Positions 53,192 to 61,286 of a stretch of DNA of 64,000 bases are shown here, one piece after another; position 1 is the stretch's first letter; every line of letters starts with the position of its first letter. The translations under genes and the position numbers were made by a program. A model generated the notes under the pieces. That model saw nothing but the letters and a program-made list of their open reading frames with translations. It was not told the DNA's origin and did no database searches. Location: positions 1-64,000 of the forward strand of contig NZ_LZIC01000050.1 in the NCBI RefSeq assembly GCF_001667185.1, read 5' to 3'. The stretch is from Mycobacterium sp. 852002-50816_SCH5313054-b. Its GTDB lineage: Bacteria; Actinomycetota; Actinomycetes; Mycobacteriales; Mycobacteriaceae.

Positions 53192-53964
53192 TGGACCTGA
53201 CGCAGCGGCTGGCCGGCCGGGTGGCGGTCATCACCGGCGGCGCCGGCGGCATCGGGCTGGCCGCGGCACGACGGATGCGCGCCGAAGGCGCGAGCATCGT
53301 GGTGGGCGATGTCGACCGCGACGCCGGCGCGGCGGTCGCCGACGAGCTGTCCGGTTTGTTCGTGCCCACCGATGTTTCGGACGAGGACGCCGTCAACGCG
53401 CTGTTCGACGCCGCGGCCGAGGCCTACGGCCGGGTCGACATCGCGTTCAACAACGCCGGCATCTCGCCGCCCGAGGACGACCTCATCGAGAACACCGAAC
53501 TTGCGGCGTGGCAACGGGTCCAGGACGTCAACCTGAAATCGGTGTACCTGTGCTGCCGGGCCGCGCTGCGGCACATGGTACCCGCCGGCAAGGGGTCGAT
53601 CATCAACACGGCGTCCTTTGTCGCGGTGCTGGGATCGGCGACGTCGCAGATCTCCTACACCGCCTCCAAGGGCGGGGTGCTGGCGATGTCGCGGGAGCTG
53701 GGCGTGCAGTTCGCCCGGCAGGGCATCCGCGTCAACGCCCTGTGCCCGGGGCCGGTCAACACCCCGCTGCTGCAGGAGCTTTTCGCCAAGGATCCCGAGC
53801 GGGCCGCCCGCCGCCTGGTGCACGTGCCGTTGGGTCGCTTCGCCGAACCCGACGAGATTGCCGCCGCGGTGGCCTTCCTGGCCAGCGACGATGCGTCCTT
53901 CGTCACGGCGTCGACGTTCCTGGTCGACGGCGGCATCAGCTCGGCCTACGTCACCCCGCTCTGA
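53191..53964 (+). CDS. Short-chain dehydrogenase/reductase (Rv2857c-like)
   Basis: 257 residues. Classical SDR: ITGGAGGIGLAAARRM at about 14-29, NNAGIS, DVNLKSVYLCCRAALRHMV, Ser in NTASFVAVLGSATS, Y-x-x-x-K in SYTASKGG, and CPGPVNTPLLQELFAKDPERAA. Last gene of the glnA4 operon; probably oxidises an alcohol intermediate or reduces an aldehyde. ATG 53191 overlaps the aldC TGA by 1 bp. Its end overlaps the convergent PPE gene by 14 bp. Confidence 0.93.
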   Translation: MDLTQRLAGRVAVITGGAGGIGLAAARRMRAEGASIVVGDVDRDAGAAVADELSGLFVPTDVSDEDAVNALFDAAAEAYGRVDIAFNNAGISPPEDDLIENTELAAWQRVQDVNLKSVYLCCRAALRHMVPAGKGSIINTASFVAVLGSATSQISYTASKGGVLAMSRELGVQFARQGIRVNALCPGPVNTPLLQELFAKDPERAARRLVHVPLGRFAEPDEIAAAVAFLASDDASFVTASTFLVDGGISSAYVTPL

Positions 53965-54778
53965 CCGCCGGGTGGTGGTGCCGCGCCGTGGCCGCTGCCC
54001 AGGCCGGTGGCGCCGACAGCTGCCCGACCGGCGTGCCGCGACCGAGTCCCGGGATCGACGCCGCGCGTGCGGGCTTCCTGAACAGCGCCCACAGGGCCGC
54101 CCGCTTGTTGAGGGAATTGAGGCGGCTGATCGCGGAGTCCGTCGGCGCCGACAGCGAACTCAGTCTCGACAGCGCGGGCGTCGCCGACGCGAGCGAGGCG
54201 TCGAGCGATGTCGGTAGCGACGCCGAAAGTGCTTGCAGCGCTTTGGGAATCGCTGCCATCACCCGGACGCCGGCCGATACGACGTCCGGCGCCGACGCCA
54301 GGGCCCAGGTGTGCGTGCGGTGGGTGCCCGGCGGCGAAGCGAACGGCGTCAGCGCCGCCGCGTCGGCCGAGGCGCGGGCGTAGGCGTACATGGCGGCGGC
54401 GTCGCGCGCCCACATCCGCTCGTACTCGGCGTCGGTGTCCGCGATGGCCGGGCTGCTCTGCCCCAGGCGGTTCGCGGCGGCCAGCGAGCGCCGCCGCGCG
54501 CGGTTATCGGTGATCGCGGGCGGGGGCACCATCGCCGTGCGTGCCGACTGATGGGCGCCGGCCGCCGCCGCGAGCTGGGTGGCCGCCTGGTGGGCGTGCG
54601 CGGCAACGGTGTCGAGCCAGTCGAGACAGGGCTGCGGGCCTTCCGATCGCGCCGCCGCGCTGCGCAACTGGTCGGCGAGGGTGTCCCACGCCTTGGCGGC
54701 CCGCAACAGCGATCCCGCGCCGGGACCCGAATGCATCAGCCCGGAGTTGATTTCCGGCGGTCGCATCGCAAAATCCAT
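53951..54778 (-). CDS. PPE family protein, SVP-like subgroup, lacking the WxG segment
   Basis: 275 residues. N-terminus MDFAMRPPEINSG with PPE at residues 7-9. Helical PPE domain with LLRAAKAWDTLADQLRSAA then, directly, CLDWLDTVAAHAHQAATQL. The usual ~20 residues carrying the W-x-G turn appear missing. It continues TAMVPPPAITDNRA, LGQSSPAIADTDAEYERMWARDAAAMYAY. The end has GTPVGQLSAPPAW, a variant of the SVP-type motif. PPE proteins are exported by ESX systems, usually with a PE partner; none is adjacent. GAGGTGG precedes the ATG. Confidence 0.85.
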   Translation of the reverse strand: MDFAMRPPEINSGLMHSGPGAGSLLRAAKAWDTLADQLRSAAARSEGPQPCLDWLDTVAAHAHQAATQLAAAAGAHQSARTAMVPPPAITDNRARRRSLAAANRLGQSSPAIADTDAEYERMWARDAAAMYAYARASADAAALTPFASPPGTHRTHTWALASAPDVVSAGVRVMAAIPKALQALSASLPTSLDASLASATPALSRLSSLSAPTDSAISRLNSLNKRAALWALFRKPARAASIPGLGRGTPVGQLSAPPAWAAATARHHHPAVRAG

Positions 54779-55094
54779 TACCACCTCGCCCTCATTCGGG
54801 GTCTTCCCTGGGATAGACGCCGGGGTTACATACCTGGTTCGCCGGCGACGGGCTGCTGGCCCGAATCTAGAAGGCAAAGCCTGATGAACGATCGGAGCGA
54901 GCTGTGAAAACGCTCGCAGTCGGCAGGTGGTCGCCGCGCCGATGCCGCGTCTTTGCCTCAGGCGCTCGACACCGCGTCGCTGTGTTGAAAACATGCGCTT
55001 TCATTTTGTGGCGTCTGCGACGTAAAGTTGACATAACCAGCGATGCAGTCGGGGGCGCCGCGGGTCTGGCAGCGAGTATCACAGGGGGCGAAAG
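54779..55094. other. 316-bp intergenic region
   Basis: No convincing gene. It contains the PPE promoter (TATGTA on the complementary strand near 54830) and a TTGACA at 55028-55033 with no good -10 partner. Nothing else recognised. Confidence 0.4.
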
Positions 55095-55460
55095 TTGTAC
55101 GGGGCCACCTGCCGCCACTGTGGCAGGCAAATTGTCCAGCACCCGTCGGGGGTGTGGATTCCCCGCGACGGCTCCCTGAAAAATGATCCCAACGGCTTCT
55201 ATTGCCGGAAGCCTGGCAGCGGGCGCCGGCCCCGGATGTTGCACGAACCCATGCCTTCTCAATTGGCCGGGGCACCCCGGTGGCTGGCGGGTGTGGACAC
55301 CGATTCCGCAACGCAGGGAGCCTCACCTCAGCAGCGCCGGGAAGGGCGTCGGCGCCGACGGGCCGGCAGGCCGCTTGTCCCTGCGACTGTCGGGACGCGG
55401 GTGCGACATGCCCTCGTCCGGCTCAGGGACTTAGCTCGGTTCCGCATGGCCTGGTGGTGA
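55095..55460 (+). CDS. Putative small zinc-ribbon-like protein
   Basis: 121 residues from a TTG at 55095. The first ~42 residues have CRHCGRQIVQHPSGVWIPRD and GFYCRKPG, suggesting a treble-clef or rubredoxin-like zinc site with three visible cysteines. The rest is Arg-rich and low-complexity. Not recognised by family. GGGGGCG-type upstream sequence is weak. It is convergent with the phosphodiesterase-like gene. Coding status moderately supported by the Cys motif and composition. Confidence 0.5.
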   Translation: MYGATCRHCGRQIVQHPSGVWIPRDGSLKNDPNGFYCRKPGSGRRPRMLHEPMPSQLAGAPRWLAGVDTDSATQGASPQQRREGRRRRRAGRPLVPATVGTRVRHALVRLRDLARFRMAWW

Positions 55461-55482
55461 CGCGCCGGGGTAGCTGGGCAGC

Positions 55483-56595
55483 TCAGAAAACGATCAGCGG
55501 GATCGCCATCTCGGCCGGGGTGGCCCCGCCGTGAAAGCCGATCAGCCGAGCCGTCTCCGGGGGCTCGTGGCCGGTCGCCAGCACGGCGGTAGCGCCGGTG
55601 CAGACGACGACGACGTCGCCGATGCGCGCCAGGTGCGCCGGGTCGACCGGCCCGAACATGCCGGTGGCCACCGCCTGCTCGCGGCTGTACACCCGCGCCC
55701 GGCCGTCGAGCGACTCGGCCCAGGCGGCCTGCACGTCCGCGGCGGCCCCCGGCTCGGTGTGCAGGTAGCGCACCCGCGGCTCGCCGGCGACCACCCGCAC
55801 CCCCGCGCCCAGCCGCGGGTCGGTGTCGAGGTCGACGCGGGCGTCCGGCGGGACGTTCAGGCCGCCGTGGTCGGCGGTGACCAGTAACGCCGCGTCGGGC
55901 GGCAGGGCCTCGACCAGCCTCGCGAGCAGGGCGTCGACGCGGGCCGCCGCCCCGTGCCACCGCTCCGAACCGATGCCGAACAGGTGGGCCGCGGTGTCCA
56001 AGTCGGCGGTGTAGCCGTAGACGAGCCCGGGCGCCGCGTTCAGCTCGGCGACCAGCTCGGTGGCGTAGTCGTCCGTCGGCCGCGTCGGGCGAAACTGCGC
56101 ACCGCGATAGGCCGCATCCGTCAGCCCGCTGCCCATGAAGGCCGCGGGCAGCACGGCGCGCGCCGCGATGCCGGACCGCCGCAGGCGCCCGAACCAGGTG
56201 GGCAGCGGCTGCCATTCGTCGTGCGGCGGGTCGTCGCGCCACACGATGTGGGTGAGCACCCGATCGGTGCCGGGCACGTTGAGCGTGAAACCCAGGATGC
56301 CGTGCTCGCCGGGCCGCGCCCCGGTCCCCAGGGACACCAGGCTGCTCGGCGTGGTCGACGGGAAGGTACAGGTGAGTTCGGTGAGCCGTCCCGCGTCGCC
56401 GGCGAGCACCGCGGCCAGCAGGGGCGCGGTGCCGGCCAGCTGCGGTAGCAGGTGCCAGCCCAGCCCGTCGACCAGCACCACCGCGACGCGATCTTTGGCG
56501 CCAACCGACTCCGTCACGCCCAGGCGATCGACCGCGCCCGGGGCCCCGAGCAGCGCGGCCGCGGCGGGCAGCACGTCGCAGATCGAGTCGGGCAC
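55483..56595 (-). CDS. Alkaline-phosphatase-superfamily nucleotide pyrophosphatase/phosphodiesterase-like protein
   Basis: 370 residues. VVLVDGLGWHLL gives the first metal Asp, TFPSTTPSSLVSLGTGARPGEHG carries the Thr nucleophile region, GYTADLDTAAHLFG and TADHGGLN give later metal ligands. The layout is that of NPP-type phosphodiesterases, with no signal peptide. Substrate unknown. GTG 56595 is 20 bp downstream of the DUF6390-like stop, so it is the last gene of the hydrogenase maturation operon. Its role there is unknown. Confidence 0.85.
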   Translation of the reverse strand: MPDSICDVLPAAAALLGAPGAVDRLGVTESVGAKDRVAVVLVDGLGWHLLPQLAGTAPLLAAVLAGDAGRLTELTCTFPSTTPSSLVSLGTGARPGEHGILGFTLNVPGTDRVLTHIVWRDDPPHDEWQPLPTWFGRLRRSGIAARAVLPAAFMGSGLTDAAYRGAQFRPTRPTDDYATELVAELNAAPGLVYGYTADLDTAAHLFGIGSERWHGAAARVDALLARLVEALPPDAALLVTADHGGLNVPPDARVDLDTDPRLGAGVRVVAGEPRVRYLHTEPGAAADVQAAWAESLDGRARVYSREQAVATGMFGPVDPAHLARIGDVVVVCTGATAVLATGHEPPETARLIGFHGGATPAEMAIPLIVF

Positions 56596-56615
56596 AGGGG
56601 CAAGACTAGGCAAGA

Positions 56616-57326
56616 CTAGACGTGCGCGAGCCGTTGGCTGGTCACCCGCAGCTGGCGATCGGTGCTGTCGGCCAGCGCGCGAACCTGCTCGGCGGCCAGC
56701 CGGCCGCACAGCCGGCCCCAGTGCACCGCGACCTCGTCGCCGACGGCCACGTCGGGCACGGCGCTGTAGCCGTCGGCCCAAACGTCGAGCGGGCGGGCCG
56801 TGGGGTCGGACAGCGTCAGCGCCCGACCGTCCCACTCGAGCCGCTGACACATGACGTCGACGTCATCGCCGGCGCGGGAAATCACCGTGCCCCAGGTGAT
56901 TCGGCAATTGTCGAGCACGCTCAACGGATGCTCGTCCATGCCGCGCCCGAGAAAGCGGGTCCACGGGTACACGCCGAAGACGTGAAAGCAGTGGTTGGCG
57001 GCCGCCTCGCCGGCCAGGTCGGCCGTCAGGTGCGACCAGTAGCGGCCGGCCTGCGGGCCGATGATGCCCAGCAGCGCGTCCAAGAAGTTGTGCGGGTCCA
57101 GGTCGGCGCCGACGCCGCCGCCGAGCCAATAGGATTCGACGAGCCGGTAGTCCAGCGGGTCGGCGATGCCGGTCAGCGCCGACAGCACCCGCAGGTACGG
57201 CCACGCGCCGGAGAACCCGGTCGCCGCGCGCCGCACCTCGTCGACGGAACCGTCCCGCAGGGTCGCCCCCAGTGGGGGGCCGCAGTAGCCCAGGGCGTTG
57301 GGGGCGTACGCGTACCGGGCGAACAT
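56616..57326 (-). CDS. Uncharacterised hydrogenase-operon protein (DUF6390-like)
   Basis: 236 residues from ATG 57326; a TTG at 57350, overlapping the hypD stop, would add eight residues. Conserved-looking elements: MFARYAYAPNALGYCGPP, FSGAWPYLRVLSALTGIADPLDYRLVESYWLG, HCFHVFGVYPWTRFLG, and VHWGRLCGRLAAEQV. The single N-terminal Cys in Y-C-G-P and several His are candidate metal ligands. I believe similar proteins occur in actinobacterial hydrogenase loci under DUF6390, from memory. No transmembrane helix. Confidence 0.8.
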   Translation of the reverse strand: MFARYAYAPNALGYCGPPLGATLRDGSVDEVRRAATGFSGAWPYLRVLSALTGIADPLDYRLVESYWLGGGVGADLDPHNFLDALLGIIGPQAGRYWSHLTADLAGEAAANHCFHVFGVYPWTRFLGRGMDEHPLSVLDNCRITWGTVISRAGDDVDVMCQRLEWDGRALTLSDPTARPLDVWADGYSAVPDVAVGDEVAVHWGRLCGRLAAEQVRALADSTDRQLRVTSQRLAHV

Positions 57327-57346
57327 CTCGGCACCGCGGATATCGG

Positions 57347-58477
57347 TCAAGTGCGCCCCACCAGCTTCACCGCGTCGCGGTGCATGCGGCCGAAGTTGTA
57401 GTAGGCGGCGCACGCCCCCTCGGGGGAGACCATGCAGGTGCCGATCGGCGTCTCGGGCGTGCACGCGGTGCCGAAAACCTTGCATTCCCAGGGCTTGAGC
57501 ACGCCTTTGAGCACCTCGCCGCACTGGCAGGCCTTGGGGTCGGCGACCCGCACGCCGGGCATCGCGAACCGCAGCTCGGCGTCGAACTCCGCGAAATCGT
57601 CGTGCAGGCGCAGCGCGCTCTGCGAGATGAATCCCAGCCCGCGCCATTCGAAGTGGGGGCGCAGCGCGAACACCTTGCCCATCAGCGCCAGGGCGGCGGG
57701 GTTGCCGTGCTCGGGCACCACGCGCTTGTACTGGTTCTCCACCTCGCAGCGGCCCTCCCGGATCTGGGTGAGCAGCATCGCGACGGCCGCCAGGATGTCG
57801 AGCGGCTCGAAACCGGCCACCACCAACGGCTTTCGGTACACGTCGGGAACGAATCGGTAGGGGCGGTTACCCACCACCGTCGACACGTGCCCGGGGCCGA
57901 TGAAACCCGACAGCCGCAGGTCCGGTGACTCCAGGATGGCCTTGATCGGCGGCACGATCGTGACGTGGTTGCAGAAGACGCTGAAGTTGGGCAGGCCCAG
58001 GTCGCGGGCGCGCACCAGCGTCACCGCCGTCGAGGGCGCGGTGGTCTCGAAGCCGATGGCGAAGAACACCACGTGCTTGTCGGGGTTGTCGACCGCGATC
58101 TTGAGCGCGTCCAGCGGGGAGTAGACGAAGCGCACGTCGGCGCCGCGCGCCTTGGCGTCCAGCAGGCTGCCGGCCGACCCGGGCACCCGCATCATGTCGC
58201 CGAAACAGGTGAAGATCACGTCGGGCCGGCCGGCCAGCCACATCGCGTCGTCGATGCGGCCCATCGGGATCACGCAGACCGGGCAGCCCGGGCCGTGCAC
58301 CAACTCCACGTTGTCGGGCAGCAGGTGTTCGATGCCGTGCCGATAGATCGTGTGGGTGTGCCCACCGCACACCTCCATGAATTTGAACTGCTCACCACTG
58401 GCACCGGCCAGGCGCTCGATGGCGCCCAGCAGCTTGCGGGCCGCGGCCGGATCGCGGAATTCGTCAACGAATTTCAT
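57347..58477 (-). CDS. hypD: Hydrogenase maturation factor HypD
   Basis: 376 residues. HypD with HypC assembles the Fe(CN)2CO unit of [NiFe] hydrogenase. Conserved: MEVCGGHTHTIYRHG (Cys37), HGPGCPVCV (Cys65, Cys68), TCFGDMMRVPGS, FFAIGFETTAPSTA, SGFIGPGHVSTVVG, and C-terminal cluster cysteines in CQCGEVLKG, WECKVFG, GTCMVSPEGACAAYY. ATG 58477 has AGGGAAGG upstream. It lies 13 bp after hypC. Confidence 0.97.
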   Translation of the reverse strand: MKFVDEFRDPAAARKLLGAIERLAGASGEQFKFMEVCGGHTHTIYRHGIEHLLPDNVELVHGPGCPVCVIPMGRIDDAMWLAGRPDVIFTCFGDMMRVPGSAGSLLDAKARGADVRFVYSPLDALKIAVDNPDKHVVFFAIGFETTAPSTAVTLVRARDLGLPNFSVFCNHVTIVPPIKAILESPDLRLSGFIGPGHVSTVVGNRPYRFVPDVYRKPLVVAGFEPLDILAAVAMLLTQIREGRCEVENQYKRVVPEHGNPAALALMGKVFALRPHFEWRGLGFISQSALRLHDDFAEFDAELRFAMPGVRVADPKACQCGEVLKGVLKPWECKVFGTACTPETPIGTCMVSPEGACAAYYNFGRMHRDAVKLVGRT

Positions 58478-58490
58478 GGTGCGCCTTCCC

Positions 58491-58763
58491 TTACACGATC
58501 GACGACGAGTCGAAGGCTTCCAGCTCGGTGGCGTAGGCCTCGCCGAGTTTCTTGATGGCGGCCAGGGTGAGCAGCGCCTCCGTCTCGTCGATCTTGGCCA
58601 TGGCAAACCCGACGTGCACCAGGACCCAGTCGTCGGGCTGGGGCATGTCGTCCTCCAGCAGCCGGACGCTGATCGTGCGCTGGACGCCGCTGACGTCGAT
58701 CTTTGCCAGATAGTTGGCGGGATCGGTGATTTCGACGATCCGACCCGGAATCCCAAGACACAT
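58491..58763 (-). CDS. hypC: Hydrogenase assembly chaperone HypC (copy 1)
   Basis: 90 residues. Starts M-C-L-G-I-P-G with the essential Cys2, followed by IVEITDPANYLAKIDVSGVQRTISVRLLED and the WVLVHVGFAMAKID box. HypC binds HypD and the large subunit, carrying the iron unit. GAAGGAG lies ~8 nt before the ATG. It is 13 bp before hypD and 23 bp after hypE, in the operon. Confidence 0.96.
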   Translation of the reverse strand: MCLGIPGRIVEITDPANYLAKIDVSGVQRTISVRLLEDDMPQPDDWVLVHVGFAMAKIDETEALLTLAAIKKLGEAYATELEAFDSSSIV

Positions 58764-58786
58764 CTCTCATACTCCTTCAGCAAAGC

Positions 58787-59899
58787 TCAACAAATTCGGG
58801 GCAACGGGTCCCCGACGAGCATGTCGACGATCCGGGTGCCGCCGAAACCGGTGCGCAGCACCACGCTTTCGGCGGGTTCGGCAACGATTTCCCCCACCTC
58901 CGCGGCCTCGGCGCCCAGGGGGTGCGAGCGCAGCGCGGCCAGCCCGGCGTCGGCCTCCCCGGGCGCGACGACGGCGACGAACTTGCCCTCGTTGGCGACG
59001 TACAGGGGATCGATGCCGAGCAATTCGCAGGCGCCGTTCACCATGGGCCGCACCGGCAGTCGCTCCTCTTCCAGCAGCACGCCGAGTCCGCACGCCTGGG
59101 CCAGTTCGTTGCAGACGGTGCCGACCCCGCCGCGGGTCGCGTCGCGCATCCACCGGGTGGACGGGGCGGCGGCCATCAGCAGCTCCACCAGGGGGCTGAC
59201 CGACGCGGTGTCGGAGGCGATGTCGGCCTCGATGGCCAGGTCGCCGCGGGCCAGCATGACGGCCATGCCGTGATCGCCCATCGATCCGGACAGCAGCACC
59301 TTGTCACCGGTGCGCACCGACTCCGCCGACAGCGCGCGCCCCGCGGGGATGACGCCGGCCCCGGTGGTGGTGACGAACAGCCCGTCGGCCGCGCCCCTGG
59401 GCACCACCTTGGTGTCGCCGGTGACGATCTGGACACCCGCGGCCGCGGCGGCGGCCGCCATGTCGGCGACGATCTCCTTCAACTCGGCGATCGCGAAACC
59501 TTCCTCGATCACGAACGCCGCCGAGATCCACGACGGCACGGCGCCGGCCATCGCGAGGTCGTTGCAGGTGCCGTGGACGGCGAGTTCACCGATCGACCCG
59601 CCGGGAAAGCGCCTGGGCTGCACCACAAACGAATCCGTCGACATCGCCAAGCGCTCGCCGCCGGGCAACGTCAGGACCGCGCCGTCGCCCAGTGACTCCA
59701 ACAGCGGGTTGCGGAAGGCCTCCAGGAACACCGCGTCCACCAGCGCCGCCGAGGCCTTGCCGCCGGCCCCGTGGGCCAGGGTCACGTGGTCGTCGAGCAA
59801 CCGGGGGCGACGCCTGCGGAACGACTCGATCCGCTCGATCACCTCGCCCTCGGCGAACTGCGGCCCCGACGAAAGGTATTCGCCCGCTGGCTTGTTCAT
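58787..59899 (-). CDS. hypE: Hydrogenase maturation factor HypE
   Basis: 370 residues. PurM/AIRS-like fold: VTLAHGAGGKASAALVDAVF, GDGAVLTL, STDSFVVQPRRFPGGSIGELAVHGTCNDLAMAGA, SGSMGDHGMAV, RDATRGGVGTVCNELA. It ends in the invariant P-R-I-C, whose Cys is carbamoylated by HypF and dehydrated to thiocyanate, giving cyanide ligands. ATGA overlap with the upstream SIS gene. Confidence 0.97.
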   Translation of the reverse strand: MNKPAGEYLSSGPQFAEGEVIERIESFRRRRPRLLDDHVTLAHGAGGKASAALVDAVFLEAFRNPLLESLGDGAVLTLPGGERLAMSTDSFVVQPRRFPGGSIGELAVHGTCNDLAMAGAVPSWISAAFVIEEGFAIAELKEIVADMAAAAAAAGVQIVTGDTKVVPRGAADGLFVTTTGAGVIPAGRALSAESVRTGDKVLLSGSMGDHGMAVMLARGDLAIEADIASDTASVSPLVELLMAAAPSTRWMRDATRGGVGTVCNELAQACGLGVLLEEERLPVRPMVNGACELLGIDPLYVANEGKFVAVVAPGEADAGLAALRSHPLGAEAAEVGEIVAEPAESVVLRTGFGGTRIVDMLVGDPLPRIC

Positions 59900-60561
59900 G
59901 CCGCCCCCAGACCCCGGTCACCGAGATGCTGATGCACGCTCAACCACAGTTGATAGCCCAGCAGCGCCTGCGATTCCTGGATGCGATGCACGCTCTGCGA
60001 GCGCACGATGAAGCAGGCGTCCACGTTGGGGTTGTTCGCGAAGGCGCCGCCGTCGTACCCGGCGAACCCGACGGTGTACAGGCCGCGTTGCCGGGCCTCG
60101 GCGAGTGCCGCGAGCAGGTTGGGCGAGCCCCCGCTGGTCGACATGGCGATCGCGATGTCGCCGGCCCTCGCCCGGGCGATCAGCTGGCGCGCGAACACCA
60201 GCTCGAACCCGACGTCGTTGCCCAGCGCGGTCATCACCGCCTGGTCGGCGGTCAACGACCACGCGGGCAGCGGCGTGCCGAGGGGCGGCCGGGCGAACAG
60301 CCTCGCCAGGGTCGTGGAATCGGTGCAGCTGCCGCCGTTTCCGAAGGTGAACAACCGCCCGCCGACCGCGAAGCGGCGCGCCATCTCGGTGGCCGCCGCC
60401 TCCAGTAGCTCGGCGTTGGCCTCCAGCGTGGAGCGGCGCAGCGCCAGGCTTTCGGCCGCCTTCGCCTGCGCGGAGGCGGCCAGGTCGGCCAGCAGCGACT
60501 TGGGGTCGTCCTCCTGCGCGTCGATGAACGGGTACAGGAAGTTGGTGGGTTCGTCGCTCAT
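59896..60561 (-). CDS. GmhA-like SIS-domain protein in the hydrogenase operon
   Basis: 221 residues. Sedoheptulose-7-phosphate isomerase-type SIS domain: LFTFGNGGSCTDSTTLARLF with the G-N-G-G-S phosphate loop, DIAIAMSTSGGSPNLLAALAEARQRGL and YDGGAF. The C-terminal helix has HRIQESQALLGYQLW. GmhA enzymes isomerise sedoheptulose 7-phosphate; here the operon suggests a maturation-linked job not shown experimentally. ATGA overlaps at both ends, with hypE downstream and the SIS-HypC gene upstream. Confidence 0.87.
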   Translation of the reverse strand: MSDEPTNFLYPFIDAQEDDPKSLLADLAASAQAKAAESLALRRSTLEANAELLEAAATEMARRFAVGGRLFTFGNGGSCTDSTTLARLFARPPLGTPLPAWSLTADQAVMTALGNDVGFELVFARQLIARARAGDIAIAMSTSGGSPNLLAALAEARQRGLYTVGFAGYDGGAFANNPNVDACFIVRSQSVHRIQESQALLGYQLWLSVHQHLGDRGLGAA

Positions 60562-61286
60562 GAGTCGTCCTCCAGCCTGCTGATCGCCGTGCCGGCGTGC
60601 ACCAGGACCAGGTCACCGGCGGCGACCGGGTCGACGAGCGTGGTGACCACGGTCTCGACGCCCCGCGCGGTGCGCACCGCCGCCTGGCCGCCATCCGATT
60701 CACCGACCACCTCGCCCAGGCGGCCCTCGTCGCTGCAGGTGACGCAAACCGCTCCATCCTCGTCGGAGAACGACGAGTCGTCTTTGAGCAGCCCCGAGTG
60801 CTCGAAGCACACGTGGGTCAGCTCCCACAGCAGGTGATAGAACAGCACGAAGCCGCCCGTCGCGGGCACCCGCGGGTCGGGGTCGTCGAGCCACAGCACA
60901 TGGTCCGCCATACCGGCGGCCGGCCGCTCGCCGCTGCCGATCCAGATCGTGGTGGCGCCCCAGGCCGGACTGCGGCGCAGCACCGAGCGCACCTGTGCGT
61001 CGTCGGCGCCGGCGACCGCAACCACGATGTCGCCGGGCCGCACCGACACCCGCACCAGGTCCACCAGGTCGGGTCCGGTCAGCGCCACCGCGGGCAGGGC
61101 CCGCTTGCCCATGATCACCGGATGCACGAACTCCACCGCGATGTGCAGCGCATGCGGTTCCCACGACGGCGCGATGGACCACATGGTCGCACCCGCGGCG
61201 AATCGCTTGGCCAGCGTGAACGCGGTGGCGGCCAAATCCTCGGCCAATTCGGCGCCCAGCCCGCGGTCGATGGCGGTGGTGATCAT
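60558..61286 (-). CDS. SIS-like domain fused to a HypC/HupF-type domain
   Basis: 242 residues. N-terminal ~165 residues form a SIS-like fold (FTLAKRFAAGATMWS, VSVRPGDIVVAVAGADDAQVRSVLRR, TIWIGSGERPAAGMADHVLWLDD) ending in LLWELTHVCFEH; the G-x-G-G-S phosphate loop is absent. From about residue 178, AVCVTCSDEGRLGEVV followed by VAAGDLVLVHAGTAISRLE is a HypC/HupF-type module with Cys181 and Cys184. The join is seamless in one frame. ATGA overlaps with hypF and the GmhA-like gene. Confidence 0.85.
   Translation of the reverse strand: MITTAIDRGLGAELAEDLAATAFTLAKRFAAGATMWSIAPSWEPHALHIAVEFVHPVIMGKRALPAVALTGPDLVDLVRVSVRPGDIVVAVAGADDAQVRSVLRRSPAWGATTIWIGSGERPAAGMADHVLWLDDPDPRVPATGGFVLFYHLLWELTHVCFEHSGLLKDDSSFSDEDGAVCVTCSDEGRLGEVVGESDGGQAAVRTARGVETVVTTLVDPVAAGDLVLVHAGTAISRLEDDS

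Noticed and set aside
55028-55033. TTGACA as a -35 element of the zinc-ribbon-like gene
   Set aside because: No -10 element at 16-19 bp on the plus strand.
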